From: Halobacteriovorax sp. | Lineage (GTDB): Bacteria; Bdellovibrionota; Bacteriovoracia; Bacteriovoracales; Bacteriovoracaceae | Length of the DNA: 6,134 nt | Assembly: GCA_002686115.1 (NCBI GenBank) | Contig: NZAF01000188.1 | Coordinates: 1 to 6,134 of the forward strand | Direction: 5' to 3' | Notes under the pieces: generated by a model | Database searches by the model: none | Told to the model about the DNA's origin: nothing | What the model saw: only the letters and a program-made list of their open reading frames with translations | Translations under genes and position numbers: made by a program | In this document: positions 1 through 5,407 of the stretch, piece by piece | Layout of the letters: each line of letters starts with the position of its first letter | Numbering within the stretch: position 1 is the first letter of the stretch

Positions 1-11
1 CAGGAAAAAAG

Positions 12-506
12 GTGATGAAAACAAGGGCAGTAGAATACCTATGGCGCTGTGATAAATTTGGTCATATCGTTCCAAGCTTGCCTGGAGGAAAGAATACATA
101 TGGTCAAGGAAAGGTCGTTAAAATAGATGCTCAAGTTTTTAGACAAAAAACCAAAAAAGGAAAATTCATTGGTTCTAGTTGTGAAAAGGCCAATAGAGAA
201 GTTGTGAAAGAGATTAGGTGTGACTTAAGTCAAAAAGAAGATGTCTCCTGTCCAAGAAGTCACTCTATTGCCATGAGCATGGAAGAGAGAGATATGATCG
301 ATGATATGATGTTTGGAGTCCCGTCTGCCCTATGTAGAGAAAAAACAGTCTTTAAAAATGTTAATAAGTGTGGAGGCAAAGGAACAAAGTATCTTGAATG
401 TTCAAATAACTGTCGTAATAAGTGTGAAGCAGATAAAGAGAATGAATTAAACTCAAGTGATTTTAAAATTGTTAACTACTATCCTCATTCGCAAAAAACT
501 AAGTAA
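12..506 (+). CDS. Cysteine-rich hypothetical protein, possibly 5'-partial
   Basis: I do not recognise this protein. As drawn it has 164 residues, is rich in lysine and charged residues, and has nine cysteines (13, 57, 70, 80, 108, 120, 130, 134, 138). The last four cluster near the C-terminus as Cys-x9-Cys-x3-Cys-x3-Cys. There is no signal peptide or membrane helix in the visible part. Many cysteines without a clear metal-binding pattern suggest disulfides in an exported protein, which would need an N-terminus upstream. The frame is open to the left edge, so the gene may begin outside the window. If it starts here, the AGGA at 2-5 could serve the GTG at 12 (6-nt spacer) or the ATG at 15 (9-nt spacer). 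It converges on the helicase gene with an 11-bp gap. Coding status is supported by the long open frame filling the space, but function is unknown. Confidence 0.6.
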   Translation: MMKTRAVEYLWRCDKFGHIVPSLPGGKNTYGQGKVVKIDAQVFRQKTKKGKFIGSSCEKANREVVKEIRCDLSQKEDVSCPRSHSIAMSMEERDMIDDMMFGVPSALCREKTVFKNVNKCGGKGTKYLECSNNCRNKCEADKENELNSSDFKIVNYYPHSQKTK

Positions 507-517
507 AAAAGCAACAG

Positions 518-3412
518 TTATTGTAAGTAGTCACTACTCTCTGTAAGAGCATTTTTTAAAGTAGATCGGTAAATTCGGTAAGGCTCCATCTGCTTAACGA
601 GCTTAGACATGGTTGAATTCTTCCAATTTCTAATTCTTGAATCGACAATAACAACAGAGCCAAAATCATCTTCACGTCGAAGTAAACGTCCAAGCTTTTG
701 ATGAAGGCTTCTTGTTCGATGAGAGAGATAATAATCTTCAAATTCATTTCCAATATGACTTTCATAAAATTCTCTTCGGTGTCTTATGACTTGATCCATT
801 GAAAGGTCTGGAATCTTATCAATAAAGACAAAGCTAAGCGCTTCACCTGGTACATCAATCCCCTCACCAAATGATTCCATTCCAACAAGAACACCGCCCC
901 CAGAGTTTTTAAAATCTTCTACGACATTTGTTCCCATACCTTGAATAAAGACAGGAATCTTGCCTTCAAACTTATTTAAAAGATATTCCACTGCTTTTTC
1001 AAATCGAGCTCTTGCAGAGAAAAGAAGCAGAGTCCTGCCACCAATGTCTTCAATAAAAGGACAAAGCTGATCAAGGATATTTGGCACAAAGTCTTTATCA
1101 TAGAGCGACGGCGTATCATCACAGAGAAAGACTTTTGTCTTATTTTCGTAATCAAAAACAGAAGGGAGAAAAAGACCACCTTTAAACCTCTTTTCTGGAT
1201 TAACGTGTAAATATCCAGAGGCCCATTCCATGCCCTTTGTTCCCATATCACCATGAGCATTAGCAAGAGTTGCTGATGTATAAACAACCGAGGCCGAAGT
1301 TTCTAGAAGCTGAGTGTGTAAGAGTCTTCCGACATCTATAGGGGCAGCAGTTAAAACGTAACCCTGCTCTTCATGAAATTTCATCGAGAGACTATATGGA
1401 AGAGAAGGTTTTTCCATTCTTAAAAGATAGAGAAGTGCATTCATAATATCTTCTAAGAAACCACAGAATGCCTCAAATCTAGACCATGCAGTGACCTCTT
1501 GTTCACCGTTCATATCTTGAGGTTCCCACCTAATCATATAAGGATAAACCTTGTCGTAAACATCTTTTAAAATAAAGAAAACGCTTTCAAGATGATGAAA
1601 GACACTAAGTCTTAGAGGTTCATGATCTCCACTTAGAATCATTGGTAATTCATTCCAATACTTATTAGTATATCGAGGCATTTTTTTAAAGATACTTTCA
1701 AGCTTATCAGGGAGTTCAAAAATATGATCCCCGAGGGCCTTTGCCGCATCAATAGACGAATTTCTAAGAGTTGCAATGAGTTCCTCACTATCTTCAATAT
1801 CATCTTTATTGCCTAAGAGATAAAAGAGTGAGCCAAGTCCCTGAAGGTTTAGAAGCTGCTTTTGTAAGCTTTCTAAATCACTGCCAGTAACTTCATAACT
1901 AAAGGCTTTTGTAGACTCTCCTTCAATCTTATGTGCTTCATCAACAACAACATGAGAAGGCCTTGGGAAACTTCTAGGCCATGAAAACATAAGAGCGTGG
2001 TTACCAATAATAATGTGAGCGTCTTTGGCTTCTCTTAAGCCTCTAATATATGTACACTCATTTTTAAAAGGACATTGACTTCCTGAACACGATCTAAAAT
2101 CAACAGCAAGCTCTTTTTCTCGTTCTTTAAACTCGTTGATCTTCATCTTTAAGACAAATGGAATATCCATTCTTGTGATCATCTTCTCTACAGGATTTCT
2201 TCCATTATAAAAGAAAAGGGACTCATAATACATGTATGAGAACTTATCTAACAATGAGCCCGTCGTTGCAAATAAAGCATCTTCATTTTGCATTTGTCTA
2301 AAGAGGAGTTCGCAAAAGTGATTACTTGAGCCAACAAGCTGCTTAATTCTTAAGTCGCTATTAGCAACACCCAAAAGCTTATGAAGCGTGGGAACGTCTT
2401 TATGCATGGCCTGTGCCTGTAGTGTCTTTGTCCCTGTTGCAATCAGAACTTGCTTTCCTTCACTCAGAGAGTAAAGAGCTGATGGTATGAGGTAGCCAAG
2501 GGTTTTTCCCGTTCCTGTGGGCGCCTGAACCATAGCATGGACATGATTTTTAAAAGACTGCCCTACTTTTAAAGCTAGCTTTTCCTGAGACTCTCTATAA
2601 CGGTAACCATCAAGAATATCGCTGAGCTTGTCCTCCTCCCTAAAAATATTCTTAACATTATCACCACTAAATTTTAGATCAAAGTTTTGCTCATAAGTTT
2701 TAGACTCCGCCTCTAGATTATTATCTAGCCACGCCACAGTCTTTTCGACATGGGGCCATGGATCAAAATCAATCGCCTCGCATATCTCTTCAATCTCATC
2801 AGAATAAAGATTAAAGAATCTATAGTAAAAATACTGCCCCAGATTATACTTATTAAATAAAGTTGTATAAAAGCCATACTTTTCTTTGTCTTTTTTTGTA
2901 TAAAGAGTTGCAACAATAATTACTTTTAATAAATCAACTGAATCACTTAAACCTCTGTGCAGTTCTTTATCTGCGAGTCCCATATTAACAATAAAATTTT
3001 CAAGCTTAAGTGAACTTAGCTCTGGAAATAAGAGAGAGAGAAAGTACATACTATCTTCGTAGCGATGTCCTTCACGTAGATCAAGTGTTTCAAAATGCTG
3101 GTCTAGAAATGAAGCTTCAAAGTCAGCATTATGGGCAAGGAGTGAGTGACCATCAAGCTCTAAGACCTCTCCTATTGCCTCATCAAACATAGGAGCTTTT
3201 TTAAGCATCTTATTTGTGATGCCTGTTAACTTTTGAATGAAGTTTGATATTTCAAAACTAGGCCTTGCTAAAGATTCATAAGTTCTTATCAATTTTGTAC
3301 CTTCAAATTGCAAAAAACCAACATCAATGATCTCATCTACACCTGGGTCTGCCCCTGTCGTTTCAATATCAATGACTGCCCATTTACCTAAATTATTGTC
3401 GCTATCCGTCAC
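518..3412 (-). CDS. dinG: DinG-family ATP-dependent DNA helicase with N-terminal DEDDh exonuclease domain
   Basis: This 964-residue protein joins two enzymes. Residues about 10-165 form a DnaQ/epsilon-like 3'-5' exonuclease: Exo I DIETTG (D15, E17), Exo II HNADFE (D97) and Exo III with H152 and D157, the complete DEDDh set. After a linker, residues about 270-940 form an XPD/DinG-type superfamily 2 helicase: a Q-like motif near YRESQ (272-276), Walker A APTGTGKT (297-304), DEAH (491-494), TSATL (712-716), motif V around GMESFGEGID (844-853) and motif VI QKLGRLLRR (905-913). Cysteines 367, 442, 447 and 453 match the [4Fe-4S] ligands of E. coli DinG, including the C-x4-C-x5-C spacing. E. coli DinG (about 716 residues) lacks the exonuclease part; Bacillus-type DinG (about 930) has it. 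The known role of DinG is 5'-3' unwinding of R-loops, D-loops and forked DNA in the cytoplasm. The GTG start has a good GGAG site and there is no upstream alternative before a stop. Confidence 0.95.
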   Translation of the reverse strand: MTDSDNNLGKWAVIDIETTGADPGVDEIIDVGFLQFEGTKLIRTYESLARPSFEISNFIQKLTGITNKMLKKAPMFDEAIGEVLELDGHSLLAHNADFEASFLDQHFETLDLREGHRYEDSMYFLSLLFPELSSLKLENFIVNMGLADKELHRGLSDSVDLLKVIIVATLYTKKDKEKYGFYTTLFNKYNLGQYFYYRFFNLYSDEIEEICEAIDFDPWPHVEKTVAWLDNNLEAESKTYEQNFDLKFSGDNVKNIFREEDKLSDILDGYRYRESQEKLALKVGQSFKNHVHAMVQAPTGTGKTLGYLIPSALYSLSEGKQVLIATGTKTLQAQAMHKDVPTLHKLLGVANSDLRIKQLVGSSNHFCELLFRQMQNEDALFATTGSLLDKFSYMYYESLFFYNGRNPVEKMITRMDIPFVLKMKINEFKEREKELAVDFRSCSGSQCPFKNECTYIRGLREAKDAHIIIGNHALMFSWPRSFPRPSHVVVDEAHKIEGESTKAFSYEVTGSDLESLQKQLLNLQGLGSLFYLLGNKDDIEDSEELIATLRNSSIDAAKALGDHIFELPDKLESIFKKMPRYTNKYWNELPMILSGDHEPLRLSVFHHLESVFFILKDVYDKVYPYMIRWEPQDMNGEQEVTAWSRFEAFCGFLEDIMNALLYLLRMEKPSLPYSLSMKFHEEQGYVLTAAPIDVGRLLHTQLLETSASVVYTSATLANAHGDMGTKGMEWASGYLHVNPEKRFKGGLFLPSVFDYENKTKVFLCDDTPSLYDKDFVPNILDQLCPFIEDIGGRTLLLFSARARFEKAVEYLLNKFEGKIPVFIQGMGTNVVEDFKNSGGGVLVGMESFGEGIDVPGEALSFVFIDKIPDLSMDQVIRHRREFYESHIGNEFEDYYLSHRTRSLHQKLGRLLRREDDFGSVVIVDSRIRNWKNSTMSKLVKQMEPYRIYRSTLKNALTESSDYLQ

Positions 3413-3417
3413 GTTTA

Positions 3418-3421
3418 CTCC
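3418..3421 (-). promoter_or_regulatory. Ribosome binding site of the dinG-like gene
   Basis: On the minus strand GGAG lies 5 nt before the GTG at 3412. No ATG, GTG or TTG with a better site lies further upstream in frame, so this site supports the non-ATG start. Confidence 0.7.
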
Positions 3422-3507
3422 AAATGATTGGACAATAACATATCAGCTCATATTCAAGTTGATAATATGCGCTTATTAAATTATCTTTTGATATATAAAA
3501 ATTTAAA

Positions 3508-3512
3508 AGGAG
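3508..3512 (+). promoter_or_regulatory. Ribosome binding site that fixes the start of the membrane-protein gene
   Basis: AGGAG lies 5 nt before GTG 3518. The longer in-frame reading from TTG 3428 has no such site and would add 30 residues across the presumed promoter region, so GTG 3518 is preferred. Confidence 0.75.
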
Positions 3513-3517
3513 ACACC

Positions 3518-3904
3518 GTGTCATCTGCGGTTATTTTTCAAGTCCAATCTTTTTTGATTATGGCCCTTATGGGTTATGGCATATCACAGCATAAAATTCG
3601 CACTAAACATTATAAAATTATGGGAGCTGCCATTGCCTGGGATATACTTTTAATCTTACAAATTGAATTAACAAGAAGTGCAATTTTAAAAGCTTCTAAA
3701 ATCATGACAAATCCGATGATGCTAAAGATACATCTTTTTTTCGCCATCTCTTCGGTTGTTCTGTATTTTATTATGATCCATAGTGGAAGAAAAGTTCTAG
3801 CAGGTGATAATACAATGCTTACTAGACATAGACTTCTAGGCTGGGTTACTTTCGCCTTTAGAATTTTAACATTTGCAACGAGCTTTTGGGCCGTTACTAA
3901 ATAG
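3518..3904 (+). CDS. Small four-helix membrane protein, DUF420-like (tentative)
   Basis: The product has 128 residues from GTG 3518, chosen for its AGGAG site. Four hydrophobic stretches (about 4-22, 34-52, 69-88 and 106-126) predict an inner-membrane protein with four helices. Histidines at or near the helix ends (H31, H72, H88, H104) and the order 'HYKIM', 'LKIHLFFA', 'RHRLLG' recall the DUF420/YozB family and, more loosely, haem-binding four-helix membrane proteins; I cannot confirm either by eye. An acidic and amide-containing second helix (D42, Q48, E50) is unusual for a plain membrane anchor and suggests buried polar or ligand residues. It is the first gene of the operon, 11 bp before bolA, and its TAG stop overlaps the AGGAG site of bolA. 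The shared operon suggests a redox or metal-related job, but this is inference. Real gene: fairly sure. Family: uncertain. Confidence 0.75.
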   Translation: MSSAVIFQVQSFLIMALMGYGISQHKIRTKHYKIMGAAIAWDILLILQIELTRSAILKASKIMTNPMMLKIHLFFAISSVVLYFIMIHSGRKVLAGDNTMLTRHRLLGWVTFAFRILTFATSFWAVTK

Positions 3905-3915
3905 GAGAATCTTCA

Positions 3916-4179
3916 ATGTTTCCACTCTATGAAGAAGTTAAGGAATTAATTACAAGTGAACTTAAAGATGCTGTTGTTAAGGTTCATGATTTAACTGGCG
4001 GTGGAGACCATCTAGGTCTTTTAATTGTCTCTGATGCTTTTGAAGGGAAATTACTTCTAGCCCAACACCGATTGGTGATGGACATTCTAAAGAATAAATT
4101 TAAAGAAGATCTTCACGCTGTTCAATTAAAAACAATGACCTTTGCACAAGCAAAGAAACAAGAAATAGATTTAAACTAA
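3916..4179 (+). CDS. bolA: BolA family protein
   Basis: This 87-residue protein has the BolA fold signature: an N-terminal helix, a glycine-rich loop (GGGDH, 28-32), a VSDAFEGK strand-turn (38-45), the helix with QHRLV (50-54) where most members have RHR, and the conserved LHAVQLKT segment (66-73). BolA proteins bind CGFS glutaredoxins and together hold a [2Fe-2S] cluster; H67, the invariant C-terminal histidine, and H32 in the variable loop are the likely cluster ligands by family analogy. Length is close to that of short BolA/IbaG proteins. The ATG start has AGGAG at 3903-3907 with an 8-nt spacer, overlapping the previous stop. Its immediate partner gene, the CGFS glutaredoxin, follows after 10 bp, which strongly supports a joint role in iron-sulfur handling or iron sensing in the cytoplasm. 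Whether it is the BolA or IbaG subtype cannot be settled by eye. Confidence 0.92.
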   Translation: MFPLYEEVKELITSELKDAVVKVHDLTGGGDHLGLLIVSDAFEGKLLLAQHRLVMDILKNKFKEDLHAVQLKTMTFAQAKKQEIDLN

Positions 4180-4189
4180 GGAGAATTAT

Positions 4190-4555
4190 ATGAGTGATAA
4201 CCCATTTCAAATTCTAGGTGCAGAGCCTATTAATGAAGTAAATAAGAGTGCTGATTTAGAATCACAAATTAAAGAAATTATTGGTTCAGCTGATATTGTT
4301 CTTTTTATGAAAGGAACACCTGATATGCCAATGTGTGGTTTCTCAGCTAATAGTGTCGCCATTCTTAATAACCTAAGCGTTCAATATAAAACATTCAATA
4401 TTTTAGAAGATATGGACATTAGAGAAGGTTTAAAAGAATTTTCAAATTGGCCGACTTACCCACAACTTTACTTTAAAGGTCAATTAGTTGGTGGAAATGA
4501 TATCATCACTGAAATGTTTCACTCTGGAGATCTTGAAGCAACACTTAAGTCCTAA
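4190..4555 (+). CDS. grxD: Monothiol glutaredoxin, CGFS type (Grx4/GrxD)
   Basis: This 121-residue protein carries the CGFS active site (49-52) in the context MKGTPDMPMCGFS, with the conserved lysine K41 ahead of it. It also has the WPTYPQLY segment with the cis-proline (87-94) and a GGND motif (101-104), which together bind glutathione. Such proteins do not act mainly as disulfide reductases. As dimers, or as heterodimers with BolA, they bind a glutathione-ligated [2Fe-2S] cluster and pass it on. The order bolA-grx, with a 10-bp gap and AGGAG at 4179-4183 overlapping the bolA stop, fits this partnership. Compared with E. coli Grx4 (115 residues, active-site Cys at 30), the active site lies about 19 residues later, so there is an N-terminal extension of roughly that size. 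The ATG and its ribosome site are good, so the extension looks real. It has no signal peptide character. Confidence 0.95.
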   Translation: MSDNPFQILGAEPINEVNKSADLESQIKEIIGSADIVLFMKGTPDMPMCGFSANSVAILNNLSVQYKTFNILEDMDIREGLKEFSNWPTYPQLYFKGQLVGGNDIITEMFHSGDLEATLKS

Positions 4556-4564
4556 GGAGATTTT

Positions 4565-5041
4565 ATGAGCACCGTTCACGATTTCAAAGCTAAGAATATT
4601 AAAGGCGAAGAAGTAAGCCTATCGGATTACAAGGGTAAAGTTTTACTTATTGTAAATACTGCAAGTAAATGTGGTTTTACTCCTCAATATGAAGGTCTTG
4701 AAGAATTATATAAGAAGTATGAAGGAAAATTAGAAGTCCTTGCTTTTCCATGTAATCAATTTGGATCACAAGAGCCTGGAAGTGAAGAAGAAATTCAAGG
4801 ATTTTGTTCAACAACTTTTAGTACGACTTTCCCACTATTTTCAAAGATTGAAGTTAACGGTGATAATGCTCACCCACTATATAATTTTTTAAAGTCAGCT
4901 AATCCTGGAGTTCTTGGTACAGAAAAGATCAAATGGAATTTTACTAAATTTCTAGTTGATAAAGATGGTAAGCCTGTCAAAAGGTATGCACCAGTGACGA
5001 AACCAAAAGATATAGAAACAGATATTGAGGGACTTTTATAG
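4565..5041 (+). CDS. Glutathione peroxidase family thiol peroxidase (Cys type)
   Basis: This 158-residue protein is a compact GPx-family peroxidase, which reduces hydrogen peroxide and organic or lipid hydroperoxides. The peroxidatic cysteine is C36 (in NTASKCGFTPQY, coded by TGT, so not selenocysteine). The other catalytic positions are Q69 in the FPCNQFGSQEPG block and W124-N125 in KWNFTKFLVD. C81 in the EEIQGFCST segment sits where thioredoxin-dependent members have the resolving cysteine, so thioredoxin rather than glutathione is the likely reductant; this is by family analogy. There is no signal peptide, so it should be cytoplasmic. It is the last gene of the operon, 9 bp after the glutaredoxin gene, with AGGAG at 4555-4559 overlapping the previous stop. 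Its 3' end forms part of the terminator hairpin and overlaps the convergent response-regulator gene by 6 bp. Similar to E. coli BtuE in type. Confidence 0.95.
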   Translation: MSTVHDFKAKNIKGEEVSLSDYKGKVLLIVNTASKCGFTPQYEGLEELYKKYEGKLEVLAFPCNQFGSQEPGSEEEIQGFCSTTFSTTFPLFSKIEVNGDNAHPLYNFLKSANPGVLGTEKIKWNFTKFLVDKDGKPVKRYAPVTKPKDIETDIEGLL

Positions 5042-5054
5042 TCCCTCTTTTTTT
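5027..5054 (+). terminator. Rho-independent terminator of the redox operon
   Basis: A perfect 7-bp stem GAGGGAC / GTCCCTC (5027-5033 with 5041-5047) closes a 7-nt loop TTTTATA and is followed directly by seven T's (5048-5054). The stem and loop lie in the last codons of the peroxidase gene, whose TAG stop straddles the loop and the second arm, and the TAA of the convergent gene lies in the loop. The T-run is only on the plus-strand side, so the structure should stop plus-strand transcription; minus-strand transcripts would form the same hairpin without a T-run. Confidence 0.9.
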
Positions 5055-5407
5055 AAGTCATCTTTTACTTGAATGATAAGCTGATCAATATCAAAGGGCT
5101 TATAGAAAAAGCGATTTGCTCCATAAGACTGGGCCTCAGATGTTGTCATATCCGCCTGTCCTGAAACGAAGTAAAAAAGAGGTCTTTTAGACTCAAGACG
5201 GTTTATAAAGTCCAAAATAACGGCCCCACTCCCATCACTCATTTTGTAATCTGAAATAATAATTTGATAAGAGCTATCTTCTTTTAAAACCTGAAGAGCT
5301 TCATTGCCAGAGCGAGCAGTATTAACGTTAAAACCCTCACACTCAAAGTCCTCTTGCATAAGTTCTAAAATATCTGGTTCATCGTCGACAATTAAAACCT
5401 TAGGCAC
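5036..5407 (-). CDS. Stand-alone receiver-domain response regulator (CheY-like)
   Basis: The 123-residue protein is a single receiver domain with no DNA-binding or enzymatic output. Key residues are all present: acidic pocket D8-D9, phosphoryl-acceptor D53 in the SDYKMSDG block, switch residue S82 in VSGQ, and Y102-K103-P104 at the end of strand 5. Such proteins act by phosphorylation-dependent binding to a partner (flagellar motor, kinase in a phosphorelay, or another protein), so the partner is not deducible here. No histidine kinase is in the window. The GTG start lies inside the end of the upstream gene (8-bp overlap, 5400-5407), which suggests translational coupling; only a weak AAGG stands about 10 nt upstream. 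The first in-frame ATG (M17) would remove the acidic pocket, so GTG must be the start. Its 3' end overlaps the peroxidase gene by 6 bp. Confidence 0.93.
   Translation of the reverse strand: MPKVLIVDDEPDILELMQEDFECEGFNVNTARSGNEALQVLKEDSSYQIIISDYKMSDGSGAVILDFINRLESKRPLFYFVSGQADMTTSEAQSYGANRFFYKPFDIDQLIIQVKDDLKKEGL

Larger units (their letters stand above)
3413..3517. promoter_or_regulatory. Divergent intergenic region with candidate promoters
   Basis: This AT-rich 105-bp gap must hold the promoters of both the helicase gene and the plus-strand redox operon. For the plus strand, TTGATA (3459-3464) and TATCTT (3482-3487) stand 17 bp apart, giving a start near 3494; the -10 matches only 4 of 6 bases. 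For the minus strand, TATTAT (3467-3462) is a 5-of-6 match to -10 and would give a leader of about 40 nt, but I see no good -35. The two candidates overlap, so the promoters may compete. I see no clear inverted repeat for a regulator. The promoter assignments are weak; the need for promoters here is firm. Confidence 0.4.

Noticed and set aside
505..538. Possible terminator for the helicase gene: AGTAG-TCA-CTACT hairpin (526-538) and a run of six T's on the minus strand (510-505)
   Set aside because: The stem is only 5 bp, and the T-run is 15 nt beyond it instead of adjacent, so it is not a standard intrinsic terminator on either strand.
556..2916. Open frames on the minus strand within the helicase gene (556-765, 976-1287, 2725-2916)
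   Set aside because: They lie in other frames of a gene whose protein shows full family motifs, and their products show no recognisable domain.
3010..3192. Open frame of 60 codons on the plus strand inside the helicase gene
   Set aside because: It is antisense to the conserved exonuclease domain and its product has no recognisable features.
3428..3517. A longer membrane protein starting at TTG 3428
   Set aside because: TTG 3428 has no ribosome site, and the added 30 residues would lie over the presumed promoter region, whereas GTG 3518 has AGGAG with a 5-nt spacer.
4670..4672. Selenocysteine at the peroxidase active site
   Set aside because: The codon is TGT, plain cysteine, and no in-frame TGA is present.
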